From: Hymenobacter siberiensis
GTDB lineage: Bacteria > Bacteroidota > Bacteroidia > Cytophagales > Hymenobacteraceae
Direction of reading: 5' to 3'
DNA length: 64,000 nt
NCBI RefSeq assembly: GCF_018967845.1
Contig: NZ_JAHLZZ010000001.1
Span: 310,001 to 374,000, forward strand
A program made the position numbers and the translations under genes. Below the pieces are notes generated by a model. That model was given only the letters and a program-made list of their open reading frames with translations, was not told the origin of the DNA and searched no databases. Below are positions 24,983-33,896 of this stretch, one piece after another. The number at the start of each line of letters is the position of its first letter. Positions within the stretch are counted from its first letter, which is position 1.

Positions 24983-26328
24983 CTATGCTTCATCCTTCGG
25001 TGCTGCGCCCCGGAAAGCGTCCAGCTTCGCCACGGCGGGCAGTTGCACGGGCCGGTTCTCTTTGGCCGACAGGTAGATGGCTTCCATGATGCGCTGGTCC
25101 TGCAGGCCTTCCTCGCCGGGGGTGCAGGGCGTTTTGTTCTGGCGCACGCACTCGGCCATGTGGTCCATTTCGAGGGCAAACTGGTCTTTCTGCGGGTCGT
25201 TGGGCGTTTCCTTAACCTGCTGGCCATCGGGGGCGTGAATGCGCTCCTGGTGCAGGCCGTGGTAGGGGAATGCGGGGTCCATTTTGATGCTGCCGGTTTC
25301 GGCATACACCGTGTAGCTCTTGTTGTTGAAAGAGCCGTAGCCCGTCATGCACTGCGAAATGGCGCCGCTGGGAAAGCGCAGCGTGAAGCTCACGTTCTCT
25401 TCAATTTCCTTGAACCGGTCGTCGCCCGGCGTGCTGTAAATCTGGGCCGAAACCTCGGTGGGCTCCTCGCCCAGCAGGAAGCGCGTGGTGTTGAGGCAGT
25501 ACAGGCCCACGTCGGGGAGCGAGCCGCCGCCGGCCAGCGCCTTTTTGTGCCGCCACTGCTGGTCGTGGGCCTGGTTCTGGGTGTTCATCATCTGCAGCAT
25601 CTTGGTGGCGCCGTAGGTTTTGGCGCGCACCTGTTTCATGGCCGCCCGGTTCAGGGGCTCGCACTGAATGCGGTAGGCAATCGTAAGTTTTTTGCCGGCT
25701 TTTTTGCAGGCCTCAATCATTTCCTCGCACTCTTTCACGGAGTTGGTCATCGGCTTTTCGCAGAGAATGTGCTTGCCGGCCTTGGCCCCGCGCAGCGTAA
25801 ATTCGTGGTGCATGGAGTTGGGCAGCACAATGTAAATCATCTCCACTTCGGGGTTGTCCTTGAGCTTATCGTAGGTCTGATACGAGTAGCAGCTGCTTGG
25901 TTTAATGCCATACTGCTTGGCCACCTTGGCCATTTTGTCGGCGTCGCCACTCACCAGCGCTACCGGCCGGGCGTGCTTGCTTTTGCCGAAGGCGGGCAGT
26001 ATCTCATTGAGCGTGAGGTGTCCCAGACCCACCAGCGCGTAGCCCACGCGGCGGTCGGGCGCGTCGGGGTTGAAGGGTTCGGCCCCTTTGGGGTCGGTGG
26101 GCGCTTCGAGGAGCGGCAGCTTGATATCGAGCGGGCCGGTAGCGGGCGCGGCGGCAGCTTCGGCGGCTTGGTGGGCTTCGGAGGCGGCGATGGGCGGTGC
26201 CTGCTGGCCACACCCACGGCCAGCAGGCACCGCCCGGCGTGGTTGATAAAATGACGGCGCGACTCGTCGTAGCCGTTTTCGACTTCGGCACTGAAGGCGG
26301 TATTGAAAGCAGTGTTTTCCTGGAACAT
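24983..26328 (-). CDS. Gfo/Idh/MocA family oxidoreductase, apparently frameshifted after its Tat signal
   Basis: The main frame (24983-26230, 415 codons) is a NAD(P)-dependent sugar oxidoreductase like glucose-fructose oxidoreductase: Rossmann motif YALVGLGHL, then the catalytic HILCEKPMTNS (EKP) and GGGSLPDVGLYCLN with the D-x-x-x-Y/H pair. Upstream in another frame, ATG 26328 opens a Tat signal (ESRRHFINHAGRCLLAVGVA). The frames would join as GVA-GQQAPPIA if one G were added near 26203-26215. So either a one-base deletion (real or from sequencing) separates the export signal from the enzyme, or a GTG start at 26230 gives a cytoplasmic form. The intact protein would be periplasmic. Confidence 0.8.
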
Positions 26329-26516
26329 GGGGTTGGGGCAGGGAAAGGCGGGGATTGGGTATCAGCAGGGTTGCTTACGTGCCCGGCCGGGACTAAAGCT
26401 GCCCCGTGCCACCGTGCGGCTGGGCTTATTGTCCCGGTTTTACGCAAGTATTTCCAACCAATAAAACCCTAGTATATTTAGCCCCGCATTGGGTTTACTC
26501 ACTTTTTAACTTGCTG

Positions 26517-28607
26517 ATGAAGGACTTTACTCGCTCGTTTTTTCCCATTATTGTTGCCTTAGCCGCCGGTAGTCTGGTTCCGGCCCTAGCGCAGGCCCAA
26601 ACGGCCGTCACGTCCATTGGCACCATCCAGGGCACCGGGGCGGTGGCCACGACGGGCACCTATACCATTGAGGGCGTGGTGACTAGCGTGTACGCCGACC
26701 TGAGCCCAGCCGGCTTCTACATACAGAACGACGCGGCCAGCGCCGACGGCAACCCCACCACTTCCGATGCCCTGTTTGTGGTGCAAACCAGCCCCACGGT
26801 GGCCGTGGGCAACCGCCTGCGCATTACCGGCGCGGTGCAGGAAGGCCCCGCCTCCCCGTCGTTCAACCAGGCCGTGCTCACCTCGCCCACCATCACGGTG
26901 CTGGCAGCCAGCAGTGCCCAGCCCGCCTTCTCCATCATCGACAACGCCACGTTCTCGGTGGCCGACGCCGAGCCGCTGGAAGGCATGCGGGTGCAGTTTT
27001 CGGCCCCAATTACGGTGTCGGACGTAGCCGCGCTGAAATCGCGCGGCGAGCTGAACATTTCCCTGCGCGGCCTCGTGTACCAGCCCACACAGTTCGTGGA
27101 CCCCAACGACAACCCCGCCAGCGGCACCAGCAGCAGCGGCACCAGCAACGTGCCCGCCGTGAACGCCTACCAGGCCGACAACGTGAACAAAAGCCTGCTG
27201 CTGGACGACGGCCGCGCCGCCACCAACCCCACCCCCATCCCCTACCTCGACGCTACCACCCAAACCACGCGGGTGGGTAGCACCGTGGCCAGCCTGCGCG
27301 GCATCATGGGCTACGGCAGCAGCAAGTGGCGCATCCAGCCCCTGGCCGGGGCCGACGCGCCGGCCGTGATTTCGGTGCGCCCGCCGGTGCCCACCTTCGG
27401 GCCGACTGACGTGAAAATCGCCAGCATGAACGTGCTCAATTTCTTCAACGGCGACGGCCTGGGGGCGGGCTTCCCCACCTCGCGCGGGGCCAAAACGCTG
27501 GCCGACTTCCAGCGCCAGCGCAGCAAAATTCTCGTGGCCCTGTCCCAGATGAATGCCGACGTGCTGGGCCTGATGGAGGTGGAGAACGACGGCACCGGGG
27601 CCAACTCGGCCGTGCAGGACCTGGTGAACGGCCTCAACCAGCTCATGGGCGCGGGCACCTACGCCTTCGTGAACGATGGCGGCGCCAACGCCCAGCCCAA
27701 CGATACCGACCTCATTCACTGCGTTATCCTCTACAAACCGGCGGCGGTAACGCTCTACGGCCCGGCCCTGCTGGTAACGACAACCGGCATTTTTGAGCGC
27801 CCGCCGCTGGCCCAGATTTTCATTACCAACCGCGCCACGGCCGCCCGCGACACGTTTGCGCTCGTCGTCAACCACCTCAAGTCGAAAGCCAGCGGCACCG
27901 GGACCAACGCCGACCAGGGCGACGGCCAGGGTGCCTCCAACCCGCGCCGCAAGAGCCAGGCCACGGGCCTGGTGCAATTCATCAACACCGTGGTGAAGCC
28001 CGCAGGCACGCGCTACGTGGTGAGCGTGGGCGACTACAACGCCAACTACGAGGAAGACCCGATGGACATTATGCGGGCCGCCGGCTTCGTGCTGCCCAGC
28101 CCCGCCAGCAGCGCCTCCTACCTATTCAACGGCCTGAGCGGCAGCCTCGACCACGCCGTGCTCAGCGACAACCTGGTGAGCCACGCGGCCGTGGAAAAGT
28201 GGCACATCAATGCCAGCGAGCCCGAGTTTCTGGAGTATAGCATAGCCGGCGCGGCCACCGACATCACCAGCCCCTTCCGCTCTTCCGACCACGACCCGGT
28301 GCTCATCGGACTGTATTTCCGCACCACCGTCACGGCCACCGGCCGGGCCACCACGGGTGGGCAAATCGACATTTTCCCCAACCCCGCGCCCGGCGCGTTC
28401 AACCTCCGCCTCAGCGGCTTCGCGGCGCAGCCGATGACGCTGGAAGTGATATCGGTACTGGGCCAGCAACTGCTCGCGCTGCACGGCACGGCCGAGGAAC
28501 TGCAGGCTGCAATTGGGCCGCGCACGGCGCGGCTGGCGGCCGGCACCTACGTACTGCGCCTGAGCGGCACCGGTTTCAGCCAGGTGCAGCGCGTGGTGAA
28601 ACTGTAG
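26517..28607 (+). CDS. secreted endonuclease/exonuclease/phosphatase family protein with T9SS domain (ExeM-like)
   Basis: A 696-residue secreted nuclease. A signal peptide (to ALAQAQ) is followed by an OB-like domain (about 25-290: SIGTIQGTGA, EGVVTSVYAD, GFYIQNDAA), then an endonuclease/exonuclease/phosphatase domain (about 300-615: KIASMNVLNFFNG, GLMEVEND, VNHLKSKA, VGDYNANYEEDP, SSDHDPVLI, with the catalytic Glu, Asp, Asn and His), and a C-terminal T9SS sorting domain (DIFPNPAPG, LAAGTYVLRL). It likely degrades extracellular DNA for nutrients or in biofilm. A paralog lies at 36284-38347. Start chosen at the signal-peptide Met. Confidence 0.92.
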   Translation: MKDFTRSFFPIIVALAAGSLVPALAQAQTAVTSIGTIQGTGAVATTGTYTIEGVVTSVYADLSPAGFYIQNDAASADGNPTTSDALFVVQTSPTVAVGNRLRITGAVQEGPASPSFNQAVLTSPTITVLAASSAQPAFSIIDNATFSVADAEPLEGMRVQFSAPITVSDVAALKSRGELNISLRGLVYQPTQFVDPNDNPASGTSSSGTSNVPAVNAYQADNVNKSLLLDDGRAATNPTPIPYLDATTQTTRVGSTVASLRGIMGYGSSKWRIQPLAGADAPAVISVRPPVPTFGPTDVKIASMNVLNFFNGDGLGAGFPTSRGAKTLADFQRQRSKILVALSQMNADVLGLMEVENDGTGANSAVQDLVNGLNQLMGAGTYAFVNDGGANAQPNDTDLIHCVILYKPAAVTLYGPALLVTTTGIFERPPLAQIFITNRATAARDTFALVVNHLKSKASGTGTNADQGDGQGASNPRRKSQATGLVQFINTVVKPAGTRYVVSVGDYNANYEEDPMDIMRAAGFVLPSPASSASYLFNGLSGSLDHAVLSDNLVSHAAVEKWHINASEPEFLEYSIAGAATDITSPFRSSDHDPVLIGLYFRTTVTATGRATTGGQIDIFPNPAPGAFNLRLSGFAAQPMTLEVISVLGQQLLALHGTAEELQAAIGPRTARLAAGTYVLRLSGTGFSQVQRVVKL

Positions 28608-28624
28608 CTTTACGTTGAGCTAGA

Positions 28625-28735
28625 AGAACGTCATGCCGAGCGGAGCCGCGAGGCATCTCGCTTGTGGTAGTAACCCCGGCGTTTGGGTTTACTGCTGCAC
28701 GCGAGATGCCTCGGCTCCGCTCGGCATGACGTTCT
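28625..28735. repeat. hairpin repeat, GTCATGC/GCATCTC family
   Basis: 28625-28661 is matched in inverse by 28701-28735 (AACGTCATGCCGAGCGGAGC ... GAGGCATCTCGC) with few differences, arms about 36 bp, loop about 40. Related copies lie at 17594-17687 and 30753-30858. Confidence 0.85.
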
Positions 28736-28785
28736 GCTTTGTTCGCACGATGTTTTTTGTCTGATAGATAGAAACCCCCATTCCG

Positions 28786-29394
28786 ATGGCCATTAAGCCC
28801 CGCCGCAAGCCCACCGTCCTCCGCAAGCCCACCCATTTCCCCGCCGAAAACGTGGCCGAGCGCTGGGATGCCCGCCACCTGCTGGGCCATACCGAGTTCG
28901 ATGAGTTCCACTTCGTGAGCTGCGATTTCAGCGGGGCCGATTTCAGCCGGCTGCGGTTCACCGACTGCCTCTTTGAGCACTGCAACCTGAGCTCGGCCAA
29001 GCTGGCGGGTACGGCTCTGCAAAACGTGGCTTTTGCCGATTGCAAGCTGCTGGGCCTGCAGTTCACGGCCTGCCGCGACATGCTGTTCGGGGTGCATTTC
29101 GACCAGTGCCAGCTGCGCTACGCCTCGTTTGCGGGGCGCGTGATGCCGGGCACGCGCTTCGTGGGCTGCACGCTGGAAGAAGCCGATTTTGCCGATGCCG
29201 ACCTTTCGGCGGCCGTGTTCCAGGGCTGCGCGCTGACCGGGGCCACGTTCCAGAACACGCGGCTGGCCGAGGCGGATTTCCGCAGTGCCACCGGCTTCGT
29301 CATCGACCCCGAAAGCAACGTCATCACCGGGGCGCATTTCACGCTGAGCGGCCTGCTGGGCGTGGTAGCCAAGTACAATCTGGTGGTGGAGTAA
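28786..29394 (+). CDS. pentapeptide repeat protein (Qnr-like fold)
   Basis: A 202-residue protein built of A(D/N)LxF-type pentapeptides from about residue 45 to 185: CDFSGADFSRLRF, CNLSSAKLAG, ADFADADLSAAVF, TRLAEADFRSATGF. This folds as a right-handed quadrilateral beta-helix. Qnr and MfpA proteins of this kind mimic DNA and protect gyrase, and the short helix-breaking segment near the middle is similar, but many pentapeptide proteins have other or unknown roles. No resistance claim can be made from sequence alone. Transcribed alone. Confidence 0.85.
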   Translation: MAIKPRRKPTVLRKPTHFPAENVAERWDARHLLGHTEFDEFHFVSCDFSGADFSRLRFTDCLFEHCNLSSAKLAGTALQNVAFADCKLLGLQFTACRDMLFGVHFDQCQLRYASFAGRVMPGTRFVGCTLEEADFADADLSAAVFQGCALTGATFQNTRLAEADFRSATGFVIDPESNVITGAHFTLSGLLGVVAKYNLVVE

Positions 29395-29698
29395 GCCCGG
29401 GTCAGACACCGCCGGAGAATTCGCAAAAGCCCCCCTTTTTAGCCAGAAAACCGGCTTTCCCTGTTGACCAAACTTCCGGTTTCGATTTCGGCTAGTAAAT
29501 TGCGTTCGAATTCCCATCTCTGCCCGAAAGCCACCGCCTGACGACCAGACGAGCTCCCTACTTTCGGTTACTTGTCAGCACCCCGCGCCGCAGTACGGTT
29601 GGGCCCTGCGGCCCTCGTTTTCGGCCGGGCCAGAATCCGTCGCCGCTGGCCGCACTTGCCAGCGCGCGGGTATTTTCTCACTTCGCTACAACGACCAG
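29395..29698. other. 304-base non-coding stretch upstream of the LacI-type gene
   Basis: No gene, terminator or clear promoter is seen. TACTTTCG near 29560 is the nearest approach to a -7 box. It may hold the operator of the regulator but I find no convincing palindrome. Confidence 0.4.
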
Positions 29699-30736
29699 AT
29701 GGCCAATCGCCGCGCTTCCATTACCGACCTGGCTAAAACGCTAGGCCTCTCGCCTTCCACTATTTCCCGCGCCCTCTCCGACCACGACGACGTGAGCGAG
29801 GCCACCAAGGCCCGCGTGCGCCAGCTGGCCGAGGAGATGCACTATCAGCCCAATCAGCTGGCCGCCGCCCTGCGCCGGGGCCGCAGCAACACGCTGGGCG
29901 TGCTGGTGCCGCACATCACGGGGCACTTTTTCCCGCAGGTGGTGCACGGCATCGCCACCGAGGCCGCCAAGCTGGGCTTCAACGTGATGATTTGCCAGTC
30001 GAACGAGGACGCCCAGCAGGAACAGAAGAACATCGACCTGCTGATGAACTCGCAGGTCGAGGGCATCCTGGTTTCGCTGGCCAACACTACGCAGAGCTTC
30101 GGCCACTTCGAGGCGGTGCGCCAGCAGAACATCCCGCTGGTATTTTTCGACCGCATGGTGGAGGATTTCCAGGGCAGCAACGTGAGCGCCGTGGTGATTG
30201 ACGACTACCAGGGCGCTTATCAGGTCGTGACGCACCTTATCGAGCAGGGCTGCACGCGCATCGCGCACTTCACCGGCCCACTGCGCCTGAGCATCCACAA
30301 AAACCGCCACCAGGGCTACCGCGACGCCCTCACGGCCCACGGCCTGCCCGTGGACGATAACCTGATTGCCTGCTTCGAACTGAACCAGAAGAACGGGGCC
30401 CAGGCCATGCGCCAGCTCCTGAAGCTGCCCCAGCGCCCGGACGGCGTATTTTCGAGCAACGACATGGCCGCCGTGGGCGCCCTGCAAGTAGTGAAAGCGC
30501 AGCGCCTGCGCGTGCCCGAAGACGTAGCCATCGTGGGTTTCAGCAACGAGATGTTCACGTCCCTCACCGAGCCCATGCTCAGCAGCGTGGACCAGCGCTG
30601 CGAGCAAATGGGCAAAACGGCGGTGCAGCTGCTGCAGAAAATGCTGAAAAGCGGCCCCAACCGCACCGGCCCGCCCAAGCCCATTGTGCTCAAGCCCAAG
30701 CTGCTGGTACGCGAGTCGTCGCAGAAACGGCGGTAG
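29699..30736 (+). CDS. LacI family transcriptional regulator
   Basis: A 345-residue regulator. The N-terminal helix-turn-helix and hinge are clear: SITDLAKTLGLSPSTISRAL, then VSEATKARVRQLAEEMHYQP and the hinge LAAALRRGRSNTLGVLVP. A periplasmic-binding-protein-like sensor follows (about 60-335: MVEDFQGSNV, FTGPLRLSIHKNR, GVFSSNDMAAVGAL). It probably responds to a sugar. No sugar operon lies next to it, so its targets are elsewhere. Confidence 0.93.
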   Translation: MANRRASITDLAKTLGLSPSTISRALSDHDDVSEATKARVRQLAEEMHYQPNQLAAALRRGRSNTLGVLVPHITGHFFPQVVHGIATEAAKLGFNVMICQSNEDAQQEQKNIDLLMNSQVEGILVSLANTTQSFGHFEAVRQQNIPLVFFDRMVEDFQGSNVSAVVIDDYQGAYQVVTHLIEQGCTRIAHFTGPLRLSIHKNRHQGYRDALTAHGLPVDDNLIACFELNQKNGAQAMRQLLKLPQRPDGVFSSNDMAAVGALQVVKAQRLRVPEDVAIVGFSNEMFTSLTEPMLSSVDQRCEQMGKTAVQLLQKMLKSGPNRTGPPKPIVLKPKLLVRESSQKRR

Positions 30737-30752
30737 CAAACAAAAGTCAAAA

Positions 30753-30858
30753 GGCCGTCATGCAGAGCGTAGCAAAGCATCTTTACTGCTCAACGCAACT
30801 CAATTGAAAAGATGAGTGACTGCGGTAAAGATGCTTCGCTGCCCTCTGCATGACAGCC
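30753..30858. repeat. hairpin repeat, GTCATGC/GCATCTT family
   Basis: 30753-30786 (GGCCGTCATGCAGAGCGTAG ... CATCTTTAC) is mirrored by 30825-30858 with a few mismatches. It lies between the LacI gene and the MFS gene. Confidence 0.85.
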
Positions 30859-30944
30859 TGTATTTCTCCTTTCCTCGTCGAAAGCCGTAGGAAGTCATTT
30901 GTGCTGCTTCGCTGTTATCAATGGCGAAATACCCTTGCCGCCAG

Positions 30945-32606
30945 ATGTCTGATTCCGTCGCTACGTCCCCTGCTCCCCCCGCCCAAGTCACGCTCTGGAC
31001 CCCGTTCATGTACGCCCTGTTCCGGGCCATCTGGATTGCGGGGCTGGTGAGCAACGTGGGCACCTGGATGCAGAACGTGGCCGGCGTGTGGTTTGTGACC
31101 ACCCTCACCACCTCGGCCCTACTGGTGGCCCTGATGCAGACGGCCACCTCGCTGCCGGCCTTTCTGCTGAGCATGCCGGCCGGCGTGATGGCCGATTTGG
31201 TGGACCGCCGCCGGCTGCTGCTCCTCACGCAGGGCTTTATGGCGATGGTGGCCACGGGGCTGGGCGTGCTCACGTTGAATAACGGCATTTCGGCCTATGG
31301 GGTGCTGGGCTTCACGTTTTTGCTGGGCATGGGCGCGGCGCTCAATGCGCCCATCTGGCAGGCCATTGCCACGGAGCTAGTGCCGCGCCCGGCGCTGGGG
31401 TCGGTCATTACGCTCAACGGAGTGAGCAACAACATTGCGCGGGCCATTGGGCCGGCCATTGGCGGGGCCATTATCGCGTATTATTCGTCGGGCTGGGTGT
31501 TTTTGCTGAACGGGGTGTCGTTTCTGGGCACCTGGGCAGTGGTGTATTTCTGGAAGCGCCAGCCCACCGTGACCAGCGGACCGGCCGAGAACTTTATTGG
31601 GGCACTGCGGGCCGGCATGCGCTACGTGCAGTATTCGCCGGCCATTTATGGGGTGCTGGCACGCACGTTTGCGTTTTCGTTTGGGGCGGCGGCCATGTGG
31701 GGGCTGGTGTCGGTGGTGGTGGCGCGGCGGCTGCACCTCAGCTCGGGACACTACGGCGTGATGCTCTCGTGGCTGGGCGCGGGAGCCGTAACGGGGGCCT
31801 TGCTGATGGGCCGGGCCGGCTCGCGGCTCAATTTCAACCAGCGGGTGCTGCTGGGCGTGCTGGCTTTTGTGGGCACTAACGTGGCGCTGGCGCTGGTCAA
31901 TCAGATTTTTATTCTATACGCGGTGATGTTCGTGTCGGGCATTGCCTGGCTGCTGGTGATGACCAGCTTCAGCACCACCGTGCAGCTGAGCGTGCCCCGC
32001 TGGGTGCAGGCCCGGGTTATCAGCGTGTACATGCTGGTGTTTCAGGCCGGCTTATCGGTGGGCAGCCTGGTTTGGGGCGAGCTGGCCGACCATCTTTCGC
32101 TCCGCACCTCGCTGCTGACCGCCGCCGGCTGGATGCTGGCCAGCACCCTGCTGGCCGTGCCCTTCCCCATGCGCTCGGCCGAGGGCCTGAACCTGGACCC
32201 CGCCGATGACCGCCCGCACACCGTGGACGAGGATGCCATCGACCCCGACAGTGGCCCCGTGATGGTTACCATCGAGTACCACGTCGAGCCGGCCAATTGG
32301 GGCGCCTTCCACGCGGCCGCCGCCCAGCTCAAGCGCCTGCGCCTGCGCGATGGGGCCTTGCGCGCCGGCGTATTTGCCGATGTGGCCCACCCCACGCGCA
32401 TTTCCGAGTTCTTTTACGTGGCCACCTGGGGCGAGCACCAGCGCCAGTACCACCGCTTCACCCGCGAAGACCAAGTGGTGGAAGCCGCCGTGCGCCGCCT
32501 GCACTCCGGCCCCGACGCACCCCGCGTGACGCACCTGCTGGCCTTCCCCGCCACCTCCAACGTGGAAGTAGCCACGCCCATAGCCACGCTGGAAAGCCAG
32601 CGCTAA
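30945..32606 (+). CDS. MFS transporter fused to a C-terminal ABM-like domain
   Basis: A 553-residue protein. Residues about 15-415 form an MFS_3 (enterobactin-exporter-like) transporter: GLVSNVGTWMQNVAGVWFV, then MPAGVMADLVDRRRLLL, and a further six spans. Residues about 440-545 form a soluble ferredoxin-like domain (VMVTIEYHVEPANWGAFHAA, FFYVATWGEHQRQYHR), like the antibiotic biosynthesis monooxygenase fold seen at the end of some MFS_3 proteins. The export substrate is unknown. ATG 30921 is an alternative start eight codons earlier. Confidence 0.88.
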   Translation: MSDSVATSPAPPAQVTLWTPFMYALFRAIWIAGLVSNVGTWMQNVAGVWFVTTLTTSALLVALMQTATSLPAFLLSMPAGVMADLVDRRRLLLLTQGFMAMVATGLGVLTLNNGISAYGVLGFTFLLGMGAALNAPIWQAIATELVPRPALGSVITLNGVSNNIARAIGPAIGGAIIAYYSSGWVFLLNGVSFLGTWAVVYFWKRQPTVTSGPAENFIGALRAGMRYVQYSPAIYGVLARTFAFSFGAAAMWGLVSVVVARRLHLSSGHYGVMLSWLGAGAVTGALLMGRAGSRLNFNQRVLLGVLAFVGTNVALALVNQIFILYAVMFVSGIAWLLVMTSFSTTVQLSVPRWVQARVISVYMLVFQAGLSVGSLVWGELADHLSLRTSLLTAAGWMLASTLLAVPFPMRSAEGLNLDPADDRPHTVDEDAIDPDSGPVMVTIEYHVEPANWGAFHAAAAQLKRLRLRDGALRAGVFADVAHPTRISEFFYVATWGEHQRQYHRFTREDQVVEAAVRRLHSGPDAPRVTHLLAFPATSNVEVATPIATLESQR

Positions 32607-32630
32607 TGCGGTTTTACGGTATATTTCTCT

Positions 32631-32696
32631 AGTTAAAAGTTGAGCGTTAAAAGTTAAAAGGACAAGTTTTTAACTTTTAACGCTCAACTTTTAACT
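32631..32696. repeat. perfect 29-bp hairpin of the GTTAAAAG family
   Basis: 32631-32659 and 32668-32696 are exact inverse copies with an eight-base loop. AT-rich arms (AGTTAAAAGTTGAGCGTTAA...). It follows the MFS gene. Confidence 0.9.
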
Positions 32697-32814
32697 TCGG
32701 AGTTGTTTAAAAACTGCACACTAAGTAAGGAACTGCTCTAAGGCGGTTTCGCGGCCCCAGACTGGCGGGGTATTGGCACCGGCGGCGGCCAACCCCTCCG
32801 GGCCCGCAGCCGCG

Positions 32815-33096
32815 CTACGCCGGATTAATGGCCGGACTACGCTCCCAGAGCTGCTTCAGAAACTCCTGCTCGGCCAGCCACTGGCCCTGCCGCCCCAGCA
32901 GCCACTGCTCCGTTTTTTCGTCCTGCGGCGCTTCGGCTACCCGGCCCAGGGGCTTGAGGCGGCCAGCGGCAAAAGCCAGGCAGGCCCGGAAATCCTCCGG
33001 CTCCAGTGCGGGATGAGCGGCCTGAATTTCGTCAGCACTCAACCCGGAAGCCAGCCACTCAAGCACTTGCCACACGGGGTAGCGCAGCCCGCGCAC
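32815..33096 (-). CDS. DUF433 domain protein lacking a normal start
   Basis: The frame reads MRGLRYPVWQVLEWLASG from a GTG at 33096, then ADEIQAAHPALEPEDFRACL, the DUF433 fold, plus a 45-residue basic tail. In DUF433 proteins about 20 residues precede this point; here they are present in frame (ITIHPAICEGQPTV, from about 33140) but with no ATG or GTG before the upstream stop. So it is either started at a rare codon, translated from the late GTG without its first strand, or a decayed antitoxin. No DUF5615 toxin partner follows. Compare the intact copy at 45727-45972. Confidence 0.55.
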   Translation of the reverse strand: MRGLRYPVWQVLEWLASGLSADEIQAAHPALEPEDFRACLAFAAGRLKPLGRVAEAPQDEKTEQWLLGRQGQWLAEQEFLKQLWERSPAINPA

Positions 33097-33204
33097 GGTG
33101 GGCTGCCCTTCGCAGATGGCCGGGTGAATGGTGATGCGGGGAATGGCTGGGGAATTCCTGCCCCAAAGTACCGCAGCGCGCCGAAATGCGCCACCCCAGG
33201 TACG

Positions 33205-33843
33205 CTACAGCAGCCGTTCCAAATCGCCGGGCTGGTTGATGCGCAGCGGCGCTTCGGCCTCGCTGAGCCGGCCAAAGCCGTAGGTGGCGAAGATGAACGG
33301 CACGCCGGCCGCCGCGCTGGCGGCCAGGTCGCCGGGCGTGTCGCCCACGTACACGGGTGCCTGCAGGTCGTATTCGGCAACGATTTCTCGGATGTTCTCC
33401 GATTTTGGCAGCAGCCTGGTACCGAAGCACTGGTGGCCTTCAAAGTAGCGGGCCAGCCCGCTGTGCCTGAAAAAGCCCTCCACGTAGCCCAGCTGGCAGT
33501 TGCTCACGATGAAAAGCCGGTAGCCCTGATTCAGCAGGTAACGAAGGGCCGTTTCGAGGCCGGGATAGAGCGTGCCGCCGTGCTCTACGGCGGCGGCCAG
33601 CTCCTGCCGGGCGCAGAGGGCGCGGTATTCTTCGAGCTTATCGGCGGGCAGGTTGGGAAACAGGCGCTCGTATACCACGGTATAGGGCTGGCCGGTCACG
33701 GCCTGCACCTGGGCCAGGGTCACATCATTTTCAATGTAGTCAACGCTGTTTTTAGCAGCCTGGAAGGCCCGGGTGATGGCCACCGAGGCATCCCACAGGG
33801 TGCCGTCGAGGTCAAATATTACGCTGTCGAAATGGTCGGGCAT
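33205..33843 (-). CDS. HAD family hydrolase (phosphoglycolate phosphatase-like)
   Basis: A 212-residue phosphatase. Motif I is VIFDLDGTLWD (nucleophile Asp 10 and Asp 12), motif II IVSNCQLGY (in place of Ser/Thr), motif III the Lys in LLPKSENI, and motif IV VYVGDTPGDLAAS. The helical cap inserts after motif I, as in the PGP/beta-phosphoglucomutase group. Substrate unknown. Start ATG 33843. Confidence 0.9.
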   Translation of the reverse strand: MPDHFDSVIFDLDGTLWDASVAITRAFQAAKNSVDYIENDVTLAQVQAVTGQPYTVVYERLFPNLPADKLEEYRALCARQELAAAVEHGGTLYPGLETALRYLLNQGYRLFIVSNCQLGYVEGFFRHSGLARYFEGHQCFGTRLLPKSENIREIVAEYDLQAPVYVGDTPGDLAASAAAGVPFIFATYGFGRLSEAEAPLRINQPGDLERLL

Positions 33844-33896
33844 GGGAGCGGATTGAGCGCCGGCAAAGGCAATGGGGGCCGGCAGAAAGCGGGCGC

